Position numbers and translations under genes: made by a program. This document shows positions 22,435-33,194 of a stretch of DNA of 64,000 nt, piece after piece. The stretch's first letter is position 1, and each line of letters opens with the position of its first letter. A model generated the notes under the pieces. That model ran no database searches. It had not been told where the DNA came from and worked only from the letters and a program-made list of their open reading frames with translations. The stretch is from contig JAGTXZ010000009.1 of assembly GCA_018398575.1 (NCBI GenBank), forward strand, positions 124,001-188,000, written 5' to 3'. The DNA comes from Ampelomyces quisqualis (taxonomy: Eukaryota; Ascomycota; Dothideomycetes; Pleosporales; Phaeosphaeriaceae).

Positions 22435-23934
22435 ATGTTCCGAAAAACGTTGGAACGTCTTGAACACGCGCGATAACCAATGCTGGACGAGCTCCGTACG
22501 CGTCGTGAAAAAGCTTGTCTGATTTCAGCTTGCCTCTTGTCAAGCAGAGCTATGTCCGACAAACGATTACAGCGTACGGAGAGATTTCCAAAGTTGTTTT
22601 ATCACTCCCAAATCATCCTGCGGGGACTTGGGACATATCCTGCAACCACAGTGTCTTCCAGACCTGCATGGACTTCGGAAAGGTATCATACCTCACTGGC
22701 CTGTTTGACGAAGAAGTCGCCAACTCTAAGGCGATCACATTTTGTGATAAAGAAGCTGAATACATTGTTGTCTGGCTTAACGAGATTGGCATATACGATG
22801 TAAGGTTCTTGTCCTCTGCGAATGTGCAGAATCCGATTGAGTTCGAGCACACTTGGGTGTACGCAATCCCCTTCACAGAAGAGATGCGAGTGAGGTCAAA
22901 AGTAAGTTAAAGACGATCATGAATATACGAACTCTAACTCATATATATTTTAGGGTGTGTTCTTGGAACATATCACGGACACCCCCAGCAACAGCCTCCG
23001 AGTTTTATGGAACACCTCAAAGTCTCCATACCTCTTCGAAACGAATCCTTTTTCTCAGATTGAAGCAGAGAGGGAATGTCTTGTTCACTATGTCTCCTTA
23101 CACGGTATATCTGCTCTGTCCGTTGGATTCCGTTGGGGAGCCTTGTTCGCCATCCAGTCACATGAAGATAATCATGAATTCACCGGGTTTTCATGTTCGA
23201 GAAATTCAGACATATGGCTACATTGTCCCCACCGGCGGCAGGAGAATGAACACGTACTCGAGGTTTGGTGTGTTTCTCACAGGCATAGCAATTCTGGCAT
23301 ACGCGCTCTGTAGGTTCACTTTTCATCGCAAAATGTACGACCGAGGCTGACACTAGACCAGATTCAAACTCAACACAAGTTTGTCTGGATTGGCAATTAC
23401 CTTCGGCCTGGCACACATGAACTACTGCGGTTTACTCATGTCTTGTCATCTCCAATTGATGCACTATACAACAATGAGCATTCCACAGCTTTCAGTAAGA
23501 TATTGAGACCAAGATCAGCGAAAGAAGCGGCCCCTATAGCTCCTCCAGCGTTCCTAATTTATCGGTCACCAGTGCCTCAAAATGGCATGGACGTATGCGA
23601 CCTTTTCTACTCCAAAGCTCCTCTAGAAAGTGTGACGAGAGTAAAGTCGTGTTACGACACAGGTCTATGTATCGGCCTCCTCCTAGAATACGAAAAGTAC
23701 AGTCTAACAGTCGGCCATTTCAGACACGACAAGGAGGTGTCCGACTACTTCCAGGGACTACAGTCCATTAGTGTTGTTCATGAACGGCACCGCTCCGCTG
23801 CCGGCCTGCATGTCAAGTTTTCGAAACAGATTCTATGGTCGGATACAGAGGCTAAGAGCTGTATGCGACCGATGATAGTGACTGTAGTGTGGTGGTACAG
23901 CGCAAATATGTGTAATTTCAGCATGATTGAATGA
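22435..23934 (+). CDS. Orphan gene, tentative four-exon model
   Basis: I do not recognise a named family. A consistent model is join(22435..22448,22529..22901,22954..23253,23314..23934), 435 aa. The 52-nt second intron (22902-22953) is strong: GTAAGT donor, CTAAC branch, TTTTAG acceptor. The third intron could instead start at 23263; the first exon is weakest (GTTGGA donor). The C-terminal part, with FVWIGNYLRPGTHELLRFTH, then TGLCIGLLLEYEKYSLTVGH and a terminal VVWWYS, resembles the end of expanded Pleosporalean orphan proteins whose role is unknown. It is divergent from CHS5, 192 bp from its start. Decay or a wrong start cannot be excluded. Confidence 0.45.
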
Positions 23935-24129
23935 TGCCAAGCCAAGAAATGGCACTTCCTTCTGTCTCGTCTCCTGTTTTTCCAAGATGGCTACTCCAAA
24001 ATTCTGCCCTGTACCTTGCCAGCGTATATCGCTCAAAAGTCTCTCTTGATAATAGTTGCTGGAGCTGGATCAGGTACTTCAGAGAACCTCTTACTATTGC
24101 ATCATGACATTCAGCCTCTTGCATGCTGT

Positions 24130-24720
24130 ACTGCTTTCCTAACCCTTGTATAATCCTGTCTAATACAAGGTACTCCTACACTAAGTAGTGTGCTAGATCG
24201 ATAATCTATTAGACAGGCCTTAATCTTCTGCCCGCTTCGTTTGTCGTGATAGTAACTAGGCTAGAGCAGATGCCTAGCGCTTTACTGTCTTCTAGTACTT
24301 TATTACGGTCAAACGCTAGTTTATGTATAGTATTAATAGTAACAACTCTAGCAACTTCTCTAGTAGAGAACAACCTAGTAGAAAATTAAAGCTATTGTAG
24401 GATACGTATTGTGCACATATAGTCTCCTTTACTTGCAGTTGTATATCTAGTCTAGCGTTTGTAGTCAAGTAGCAAGCGACTTGCGTAGTATTTCTAGATT
24501 GCGACACTTTGCTTAGGTATTTAGTAGCTATATTCTGTCTCTAGAAAAGAACTTAGTAGAGTAGGAAGCTAAAAATTCCTGTAGGGTCTAGCCTTGGTTA
24601 AAATATCTGCTCTACCTAAATGCTAACTTGCTATTACCTTCTAAAGTAATATTCTTAACGTCTGAAAGGAAGATCTAACACTTCTTTGCATTCTTGTACT
24701 AGCGGAATATAGAGTTGGTT
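24130..24720. mobile_element. RIP-like transposon scar
   Basis: About 590 bp are abruptly AT-rich and packed with TAG/CTA, like the large block beyond 51.9 kb. On the minus strand near 24590-24650 a short frame reads GRADILTKARP, reminiscent of the end of Ty1/copia RNase H (ADILTK), but this is too short to classify. No terminal repeats were found. The preceding 23935-24129 has no gene. Confidence 0.45.
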
Positions 24721-25430
24721 GCTTTTAACAATTCTGTCGGCGGTCCAGCTGAGCCTCCCATCGTTTGCAATGTATCGCAGTCGCATAGTATTGTGGGTAG
24801 GTCAATGTGTAGAAGAGGGTCTAGGAACTTCGAGGCGGGCTGGAGAAGTCGATGGCGTACGGCGGCTCCTTCGCGGAGGACGTGGAGATTGTACGATGAT
24901 GCGACGAGTCCGTTGTATGTAAGTGCTACGCAGTGGATTGCTATATCAGAGGTCAAGGAAGCAGTCTTCATGTGCTATAGTGCCAAACGCTGTTTGTTAC
25001 CTAGGCTGCAGTTTGAACACCCAGAGTAGGAGGTGCCTGCCTGCCGGGTGACGCGAGGCTGGGCGAGCAGGCCTTACAACACATATGGGCGATATCGCAT
25101 CAACGCAACATTGATGCGAAGGAGGAAGCCAGCTCTTATCTGAGGGCGCGATGCGGTCGTGCAGAAAGCGCGATGTTCAGGCCTATGCTACACGCAACAT
25201 CGGATGTTTCCGTTGCGGGCCGGCAGCAGACCGTCTTGCGTTCAGCTCTGGCGAGTAGCACCATCACAACATGACAGCAAATCCCAGCACCAAGAAATCT
25301 TTACATCGTGTGCATTCGTTCGCAAAATTACACCAAGCCAAGGTCGTCTGCAAGTCCCGCAAGCAGACGAACCATCGCAGTGCTCAATGACTCTATGCAA
25401 ACCCCCACCGTAACCGCTCGCGCGCGTCTG
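24721..25430. other. Intergenic, 3' flank of CRY-DASH gene
   Basis: Normal base composition resumes. Several overlapping short frames are present, none recognisable. Confidence 0.5.
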
Positions 25431-27623
25431 TCATCCACTCGATGTCACGATCGTCGGTCCTTCTTCGCGCTTGAAGCTGGCGTTCCGATCCTCGTGATCC
25501 ACGCGTCGGAAGTCCCGGCTTCCGCGACCTCGTCCACCTCCGCCTCGCCAATGTCCACCTCCGCCTCCGCCTCCACCGCCTGCTCCACCACCGCGTTTTG
25601 ATCGCCCATCTGACGGACCTTTCCGGCCGACTGAAAATTGTATGCGTGTCAGGGGCTGCTCGACCCATTCGACTCCCTTCAGGCCTAATTGGTTCTTCTC
25701 CCAATCGCTTAGTCTCCAAGCCTGATACAGCAGCATGAGGCGTTGTTGGTCGTACTCCTCCTTCCCGGCTGCAGTCGTTCGTGTCAACTTGATGTCTCGC
25801 AATTCAGGAACCCAAGCTTTGATGTACTTGCCGTGTGCATCGTAGTCGAAAGCCTGTTTGACCGGGTTGAAAATGCGGCCTTGGCGAGGATCATTGCCTA
25901 CGCCTGCAACATACTGCCAATTGCCCCAATTGCTAGCCACATCATAGTCGATGAGTAGCATTTCGTACCACTCAGCCCCGATGCGCCAATCAATGTCAAG
26001 ATGTGACGACAGAAACGACGCCACATTTTGGCGTGCGCGATTCGACGTGTAACCCGTGCAGAAAAGTTCTCGAGCCGACGCGTCAATAAGTCCGACGCCA
26101 GTGCGTCCGGAGCGGAATCGTTGAAATGTTTCCAGAGTCTTTCGTGGATCGTCGCCAGCTCCGTTCGGCTTGTGAATCATTCTCCATGTCTTTTTCTTGG
26201 GTGTCTGCTCGCCCCGACCTTTGACATGGGGTTGTATGCCATACAGAGCGAACATCTTGGATCCAAACTTGCGCATGCAAAGGCGCATGTAATCTCTCCA
26301 AAGAAGCTCAAACCGAACAGCTGCTGTCCCTTCGTTCTCGCCTCTGCCATACCCGGCAATCTTCTCTCCTGCGCCCTTGCCCTCCTCGAAGTCCAGCATT
26401 GCCCGATGTACTTGACGTGCAGTAATTTGGCCCTGCGCTAGGAATGCAGAAAGCTTGGTGCTGAAGTCCAAGCCTAACATGCCGTTTCTTGTAGCTTTGT
26501 ATGAGCTCATTGCGCCGCCGGAAATTAGGTGCGCGATTCTGGCGAGGCCAGTAGTTTCACCACCTGCGAATGGATGCGCTGATTCGGCATCTGTTGGCCA
26601 TACAGGTGGTTCTGTGAGTGCGCATGTAGGATCGTGTTCGAAAGGAGACATGATGGCCTTCAGGAGATCATCCTCGGTGGTGGGGATCTTAAAAGGTGCC
26701 TTCTGCTCGGGTATATGTGGTGGTAGTGGCGGAAGATGTGTAGGCGTAGGCAGCGGATTTCTTGGTTGATCTCGAAGCGGTTCGAGCGACTTGCGATATG
26801 TGGTGTACACGTTGGGCAGATCGGAAATGTGCTGGAAGGGTAGGTCTCGACTGTTTCGAATTAGCAGTGAATCGATGGGATGTACACAAAGAGTGCGTGG
26901 AACGTACTCATCTATGAAGAACTTCTCATCCGCAAACACCTTGAAGGGCACATTCTTCTCTTCGGCGGCCTTTTGCACTTGTCTCATTTCATCCTTTTCC
27001 TCTGTTCCATCGTCGTCGGTCATCCACACACCCGTGATTTTCGGCTTGCAGCCATCACCCTCCTCTAGTTTGGAGTATGAGTCGAGAATATCGCGGACGA
27101 CTTCCGCGACCATACCCACACGCATCTCGAGGCCAGATCCACAAGCCAGCCCTTCCAGCCGCTGCTTCAGATCCCACACTCCCTGCCCGATAAATTTTGC
27201 TCGGTGGGGACCTGTCCGCCATACTTTGGCAACTTTACTGCGTGCTTCAGGATAGGGGCTTTTTTGGGACGGTGATGACAAGAAGCCGGAGGTTTCGATT
27301 TGGTGGGCGGGAAAAATGTACACGGGCAGGAAATGCGTGAATGGCGAGCCGCCATGTGCCGAGGTCAGAGAATCCTCGCGGCTTTTCTGGTCGCCACCTG
27401 ACGTGGGTTTGGACGTTTGGTTTCGTTTTACTTGTTGTGCAGCGTAGTGGAAGATTGGGTTGTCCGACAGGCGGATGTCGCGACGCAGGACATACAGAAC
27501 GACTCGCGGGGCGGCCATGATCGGTTGCTTTTCGCTTGAAGAATATCCACGTATCGAGCAACAGGAACACAGGGATAAATTGCAGGTATTGCACAGAGGC
27601 CAAGAGCAGCTGCGACGTAACAT
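25431..27623 (-). CDS. CRY-DASH cryptochrome / photolyase family protein
   Basis: Two exons, complement(join(25431..26850,26908..27623)), encode 711 aa. The family binds FAD and MTHF and acts in blue-light sensing or repair of pyrimidine dimers in single-stranded DNA. The photolyase N-domain begins VVLYVLRRDIRLSDNPIFHY; the FAD domain has GGETTGLARIAHLISGG, FRSGRTGVGLIDASARELFC, TGYTSNRARQNVASFL and DYDVASNWGNWQYVAG, all typical of DASH. A 57-nt intron (26851-26907, GTACGT...ACAG) is a multiple of three and stop-free, but removing it gives the conserved FFIDDRDLPFQHI. The C-terminus is a Gly/Arg-rich, RGG-like tail of about 80 residues, which could bind RNA or DNA. The first 35 residues (MLRRSCSW... 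SIRGYSSS) look like a mitochondrial presequence; an internal ATG at 27518 (MAAPRVVLYVL) would give a form without it. Confidence 0.93.
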   Translation of the reverse strand: MLRRSCSWPLCNTCNLSLCSCCSIRGYSSSEKQPIMAAPRVVLYVLRRDIRLSDNPIFHYAAQQVKRNQTSKPTSGGDQKSREDSLTSAHGGSPFTHFLPVYIFPAHQIETSGFLSSPSQKSPYPEARSKVAKVWRTGPHRAKFIGQGVWDLKQRLEGLACGSGLEMRVGMVAEVVRDILDSYSKLEEGDGCKPKITGVWMTDDDGTEEKDEMRQVQKAAEEKNVPFKVFADEKFFIDEYVPRTLCVHPIDSLLIRNSRDLPFQHISDLPNVYTTYRKSLEPLRDQPRNPLPTPTHLPPLPPHIPEQKAPFKIPTTEDDLLKAIMSPFEHDPTCALTEPPVWPTDAESAHPFAGGETTGLARIAHLISGGAMSSYKATRNGMLGLDFSTKLSAFLAQGQITARQVHRAMLDFEEGKGAGEKIAGYGRGENEGTAAVRFELLWRDYMRLCMRKFGSKMFALYGIQPHVKGRGEQTPKKKTWRMIHKPNGAGDDPRKTLETFQRFRSGRTGVGLIDASARELFCTGYTSNRARQNVASFLSSHLDIDWRIGAEWYEMLLIDYDVASNWGNWQYVAGVGNDPRQGRIFNPVKQAFDYDAHGKYIKAWVPELRDIKLTRTTAAGKEEYDQQRLMLLYQAWRLSDWEKNQLGLKGVEWVEQPLTRIQFSVGRKGPSDGRSKRGGGAGGGGGGGGGHWRGGGGRGRGSRDFRRVDHEDRNASFKREEGPTIVTSSG

Positions 27624-28524
27624 TAAGACGGTGAGAGACCACTACGATCGCCCTGCTATAACAAGCGAAAACATTGCGCCGACACAAGCGAAAAAGAGGC
27701 TCGCAACTTGTGGGACGTCATGATCCGAAGGCGAGAATGGAATTATGGCTCACCAAAGATTCTAGGGCACGAGGTTCCTGGACACTAAAAGGTACCCTAA
27801 GTCAAACATGTCATCTGTCAGCTATATGTGGCAGCCTCCGCCCGTAAAGGTGCAGATGCGTGTGATTGAGATTCGATTCAAGGTTGGTGATGCTTGCTGC
27901 AGCATCTTAGGGCAAGGAATGACGTCGGCGCACAGCGTCGGCGACCAGCGATTGGCCACCGCGCGATGCCTGGACGTGGCCAAGGACGATTTGGGACGGG
28001 CTGAGCGATGGATGGCAGCAAAAAATGTCGATGGTCAAGCTGTCACGAGGGGGAGAGAGATCGCGAGGATGCTACATAGTCTGACCTTGCCTCTCACAGT
28101 AAGGCGTGCAGGTGGATCTAGATCTCTTGGCGATCAAGATCTTGCAAGACTGCGCGCGGAAATCGTGTCCGACACGTGCATATGGGGCTGATGTGGTCTT
28201 AGCGAACCATTCCTCCTTCATTCGGTGCAGCCGACCTCTAGCGCATCGGCAGCCAATAGTTGTACGTCACGTAACCTATAACTACGTTGTCGTTTCACCT
28301 TCTTCGCCCTGCCAACTCGACGGACGCCCCAGCTGGTGCTAGTTGATTCGTACGATCGGACCAGATCAGCAGGGCGTGTACCTCACAGCGTGGAAAGGGG
28401 GAACGAGGTAGCATGATTTTGATTAGTGAATATGGCTATGGAATACTCCGTACTGCGTACAGGTCCCGGCACTTCAATGCCCCCACTCATCCACCACCAT
28501 CGTCGAGCACGACGCACGTTCCAC
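27624..28524. other. Intergenic between CRY-DASH and GAD genes
   Basis: The left end is the CRY-DASH promoter and the right end the 3' flank of the glutamate decarboxylase gene. A 127-codon frame (27808-28191, plus) shows no family features. Confidence 0.5.
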
Positions 28525-30225
28525 TCAACAGACTGCGCGATACACTCCAGCGCTTGTGGGACGCTGTGCCTTGTGCTTGTGTTCCTCCTTCAAGCCCTTG
28601 CTTGCATGTGTTTTCTCTGTGCTAGCTGAAGCTCCGGGTTGGAAAGGTGCAAGGTCAACTGCATCCGTCCTCATCAACAGCTCCGTCGTGGCACAGATAT
28701 CGGTTACCAGCCGGTCAATCATATCCAGGGACAGACTCTCGCGTACCACGACCCGCAGGATCTCGGTCTTCTCCTCATTAGGCGGGAGCGGGTAGTCTGC
28801 ACAAGTCAGCCACGAAACGCCATTACATTTTAGATCACTCTTCAACTTACTTGGTATGATGTATTGCTTCGCTCTGAGGAGATTGGACACGCTTTCTTGC
28901 TTCACGTGGGGGTAGTCCTTCTTGAACTCGTCCGTGAAGTTGAATGCAACAACAGGGAGTCCAGCGTTATAATCGGCGCTCGTTTCGCCCTCATCGTACG
29001 GCTTCTTACCCGGCACATACTTGACGTCTCCCCTCTTACGGTGAATATCGCTGACGCATCGGTACCAGCCAGTATGCTCAAGCGCTCGGCTCAACAAGCG
29101 CGCATTTGCCAAAGTATTTTCCATTATGCTGCGGTATCCCGTGAAACCTAGGTGGATAAGGTTGTAGTACTGCGCGATGACCTGGGCTCCGGGCCGCGAG
29201 AAGTTGAGTGTGTAAGACTCCTCTGTGCCGCCTAGGTAGTGGAGCTCGAAGATCAAATGCTTGGGGAGGTAGCTCTCATCTCTCCAGATAATCCAACCCA
29301 CGCCAGCGTATACAAGACCAAACTTATGTCCGCTAGTGTTGATAGATTTCACGCGAGGTAGCTCGAAGTTCCACTTCTTGCCAGCCTTGGCGTGAGTGAA
29401 GGGAGCAATGAAGCCGCCTGACGCTGCGTCGACATGGATGGGAATAGAATGACCGGTCTTCTTTTCGAATTCGTCCAGGATGTCGGAAATCTCCTCAACG
29501 GGTTCGTAGTGTCCAGTATACGTGGATCCAAGAATCACGAATACACCAATGGTGTTCTCGTCGATGTTCTCCTTCACCAATTTCGGATCCAGGCGGTATG
29601 ACGAGTCTTCGCTTACGGGCAGAATGCGAGACTCTACTTCGAAATACCGCGCAAACTTCTCTAGAGCGACCTGTGCATTAGCACCCATGATGATGTTGGG
29701 TTTGGCCGTGTCCTTTCCTTCTGCCATGCGCTTTTCTTGCCAGCGTCGCTTCATGGCAAGTCCACCAAGATGAATAGCTTCACTGGAGCCCGTGGTTGCA
29801 GAGCCTATGGCCTTCTCGTCCTTCGAAGCGCCCCACATATTCGCGATGATCGAGACGCATCGTGCGTGCATATCCATCATGGCGGGGTATTCATCCGCGT
29901 CGGACATGTTTTTCGACAAATTCTCAATCATCAGCTGTTCCGCCTCTTTCTCCATGTACGTTCCGACGAATGATGCCAAGTTCAAACTGGGTCGTCCATC
30001 GAGATCTAGCTCATCCTTGAGCAGCTGGTGGACCACATCCGCAGGAGCACCATCGTGAGGTATCCTGAACTTGGACAGCTCAGTCCTGGCAGAGTAGCGA
30101 CTGGAGTAAGGGGTGATGTGTGCAACGGCTTGATTGCGGCGGCCACCTGCAGCCTTGTGCATGGGATGATCGTGGAGTGTCTTGATCAGCTCATCAGGGT
30201 CGACGTGTCGAGCAAGGCCAGCCAT
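28525..30225 (-). CDS. GAD1: Glutamate decarboxylase
   Basis: Two exons, complement(join(28525..28796,28851..30225)), encode 548 aa. The enzyme is a cytosolic PLP enzyme converting glutamate to GABA and CO2, consuming a proton, in the GABA shunt and stress response. The PLP fold is complete: GSATTGSSEAIHLGGLAMKR (about 141-160), HVDAASGGFIAPF (264-276), and the Schiff-base lysine in SINTSGHKFGLVYAGVGW (K301). The 54-nt intron (28797-28850, GTAAGT...TGCAG) is a multiple of three without stops; splicing restores YIIPNYPLPPNEEKTEILR, matching the family. The C-terminal 50 residues are basic and Ser/Lys-rich. It is transcribed in the same direction as the downstream CRY-DASH gene. Confidence 0.95.
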   Translation of the reverse strand: MAGLARHVDPDELIKTLHDHPMHKAAGGRRNQAVAHITPYSSRYSARTELSKFRIPHDGAPADVVHQLLKDELDLDGRPSLNLASFVGTYMEKEAEQLMIENLSKNMSDADEYPAMMDMHARCVSIIANMWGASKDEKAIGSATTGSSEAIHLGGLAMKRRWQEKRMAEGKDTAKPNIIMGANAQVALEKFARYFEVESRILPVSEDSSYRLDPKLVKENIDENTIGVFVILGSTYTGHYEPVEEISDILDEFEKKTGHSIPIHVDAASGGFIAPFTHAKAGKKWNFELPRVKSINTSGHKFGLVYAGVGWIIWRDESYLPKHLIFELHYLGGTEESYTLNFSRPGAQVIAQYYNLIHLGFTGYRSIMENTLANARLLSRALEHTGWYRCVSDIHRKRGDVKYVPGKKPYDEGETSADYNAGLPVVAFNFTDEFKKDYPHVKQESVSNLLRAKQYIIPSKLKSDLKCNGVSWLTCADYPLPPNEEKTEILRVVVRESLSLDMIDRLVTDICATTELLMRTDAVDLAPFQPGASASTEKTHASKGLKEEHKHKAQRPTSAGVYRAVC

Positions 30226-31425
30226 GGTGATAATCTTCAGTCGTAAGTTTGAATAGTCTCAAGTGATAATCACCGCGGATGGAGTGTGCGTAGCACGATT
30301 TAAAGCACTCGTAGAGAATGCGCGATTTCCTAGCCATGACGCCATACTACGCTCATTGCACATCTCTGGACTTTTCGTGGAATGCACATTGGAAAGCTTG
30401 ACAAATGCTTGGGGAAAGCTTGACCCAGGGAACTACGCCGGGTTGTTGTTAGGTGCTCGGAGTGCTGCGGAACTGACGACGCGCACAACTGACTGGAGTC
30501 AACACGAACAACTCCACTATTACCTTGGAACAAACGGCTCAATATGACGACGCTACCATAATTCCTGTCAGCACGGTGCTGCCTGGGCATCATGTACGAG
30601 CAATGACGATGCGAATTCACAATAACTCAACCTTTGATGCTGTCAACGCCTACATAGAAGGTGCCGCACGTGTACTGCAAGATGTCTTCCACAGGCGAGT
30701 GCGCTTGATCAGATTGGCCCTCGGTGTACATATATATCCTTCACAACAAGGACATGTGCGTGTTCGAGGTGTTCGAGATCTGGTGTCCCGAAAAAGAACT
30801 TGATCTGCTGGCGTTCCACACGGAATGGCTCCACCACAGTGGACAAGCACGTGAACACTCATCTCCTACCACTGCTTATGTGCCAAGATCCACACTGCAG
30901 ATGAAGAACACGACCAAAGTATTGAAATCCTCTCGCATCTATCAATACCCGAAGCGCGCGAGGGAGAAACAATATTGTTGTGTCTTCGAGGACATCTTTC
31001 GTGGGGCTTCGTGTGTTCCGAGCTCCGCATCTGCCTACGTCATCACTCAGAGCTTCCCCGCGCCTAACTTGATTGTACGCGTGCTGTTGCAGTCTCTCTG
31101 TTGCGCGGCCTCTTTAACAAGTCGAGCAGAACATCAAAATCTTATACGTACATGCTGTAGCATCTCCTTGAATACGAATCATTTCACTCCTTCTCACGGA
31201 CAAAACATCTTGTACTTGTGCTTGGTTCGTCCGTCATTATCGTCCGCGTATTGCGTATTGCGTATTCCGTGGGTGACGTGATCGATACGCTTCGTGCCAA
31301 TCCATCGCCACGCACTGAGTGGTGTGGTAATCAACTCGTCTCACCTTTTCGTGACTAGGCAGCACTTCTGACCTTCTTTGCCATCTGCTCTCTGCATTCT
31401 GCATCCCAATTGACCATCAGACAAC
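30226..31425. other. Intergenic, divergent promoters of GAD and fasciclin genes
   Basis: Head-to-head spacing of 1.2 kb. A pyrimidine-rich stretch (31360-31420) precedes the fasciclin start codon, as is common in fungal promoters. The 185-codon frame at 30724-31281 has no coding features I recognise. A GCGTATTGCGTATTGCGTATT microrepeat lies near 31244-31265. Confidence 0.5.
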
Positions 31426-32865
31426 ATGCGTTTCTCACGCATTGTACCACTTCTGCCATTGGCATCAGCCTTTGTCATCACCGACACAGAGGTTTTCCAG
31501 AACATCGAAAAGACTGGAAAGTCTGTTATTGATAACGCTCAAAATGTCCTTGATGACGCCTTCGGTAAGGCTCACGATGCTTACGACAAGGTCAAGGACG
31601 AGGCAAAGAACATCTTCACCAAGGTTCATCATGCTGGCTGTGATGTAGACGCCTGGCTACAAGGGTCATCTTTCGATGACAGTATTGTCGATTTCAAGGA
31701 GGACCATGACCACCCACACCATCCTCCCCATCATGGTCCGCCACACCATGGCGAGCCTCATCACCCACCTCATGATGAAAAGCCTAACCGAACTGTGTAC
31801 GAGGTAAGATAACCCAAACACGCTTCTTCGCCATCATACTGATGCATCTCACAGCTCATCAACGAGAGCAAGTACACCACCAAGCTCGCAAAGTTGATCA
31901 ATGAGTACGATGATCTAGTCGAGGTCCTCAACGGCACCAAGGCAAACTACACCGTCTTCGCTCCTACAGATGAGGCATTCGAGAAGATTCCTAACCACGG
32001 CAAGAAACCATCCAAGGAAGTTTTGAAGAGCATCCTTTTGTACCACATCTCAGACGACTTCTACCCAGCCGGGCGTGTGCTTAACAGCTACACCATTCCC
32101 ACTCTCTACGTGCCCGAGAAGAACCTCGGACACAAGCAGCGACTCACTGTCCGCGTCACTCTCAAGGGACCCGCCATCAACTTCTACAGCAAGCTAGTGG
32201 CAGTCAACATCTTCGGCACAAACGGCGTTGTCCACGGCGTCGACTCGATCCTTATCCCGCCGCCCAACGTGGCACAAATAATCGACCTCCTCCCCGGCGA
32301 ATTCAGCACGCTCGAACTCGGTCTCGGCAAGACAGGTCTGTTCGACAAGATGAACAGCACCGCGTACCCGCACGAGGGCGGCACATTCTTCGCCCCGTCC
32401 AACTTTGCGTTTCAGAAACTCGGCGAGCGCATCAACGCCTTCTTGTTCAGCAAGTATGGCGAGAAATACCTCCGCGCGCTGCTCGAGTACCACATCGTCG
32501 TCAGCCAGACGTTGTACTCTGATGCGTTTTACGACGGCACAAAGGACAGCGACAGCGACGAGGACGCGGCTGCTAGTCCGCCGTACTACCACTACGACCT
32601 CCCGACTGTTTTGAACGGCAAATACCTTGCCGTCGATGTCGCGCGGTACGGACCGTTTGTGACGATCCGCATCAACGGGTTCTCGCGCGTGACGATTCAT
32701 GATGGCGTCGCTAGCGATGGGGTCATTCAGGTCGTGTCGGATGTTCTTGTGCCGCCGAAGAACGCTGCGAGTGGCGAGCAGATTTTCTGGCGGGGAGAGG
32801 AGATGAGCGTTGAGGAGCTCAAAGAGCGGTTGGCGCCGTTTGTCAAGGAGAGCATGGAGTTGTGA
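31426..32865 (+). CDS. Secreted fasciclin (FAS1) domain protein
   Basis: Two exons, join(31426..31803,31855..32865), encode 462 aa; the 51-nt intron has a GTAAGA donor and CACAG acceptor. A signal peptide is likely (MRFSRIVPLLPLASAFVITD). Then comes an amphipathic Asp/Lys-rich region (about 25-90) and a His/Pro-rich linker (about 93-117, HPHHPPHHGPPHHG...) that could chelate metal. Two FAS1 domains follow, about 127-265 (YTVFAPTDEAFEKI, HISDDF, GVVHGVDSILIPP) and 266-440 (GGTFFAPSNFAFQKLGERIN, EYHIVVSQTLYSDAF, GVIQVVSDVLVPPKN). FAS1 proteins act in cell adhesion at the cell surface. There is no C-terminal hydrophobic GPI signal, so it is probably secreted or vacuolar. Confidence 0.92.
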
Positions 32866-33194
32866 GAAGAAAGCTTTTTCATACGTATGACACGGGTTGT
32901 TCGCATGCATTGGGGGGGGAGGAGGAAGAAGGACAGTGTGCTATAAAGGCCATGGTACTATCTCTACGCTAAATGGTATTCATTCTATCCTGAGCCAGCG
33001 ACTCTAGCAATACTTTGTGATCGCATGACTCAACGTCAACTACTACTGCGTTGACGACCCAGACAAATCCCAACCACCGTGCTCGCTTGCATGCCAGGTG
33101 ACAAACCATGGTAAAAATAAATCCAATCATTCGTACATCTCATCATTGTAGACATAACTCGGATGCCCACCATCACAACTCACCACATGTACAA
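32866..33194. other. Convergent 3' region
   Basis: This spacer lies between two convergent genes and contains a G run (32911-32918) but no frame of note. It should carry both polyadenylation sites. Confidence 0.6.

Noticed and set aside
30724..31281. 185-codon frame upstream of the fasciclin gene
   Set aside because: Overlaps the probable promoter, has no domain and repeats of GCGTATT; chance frame.
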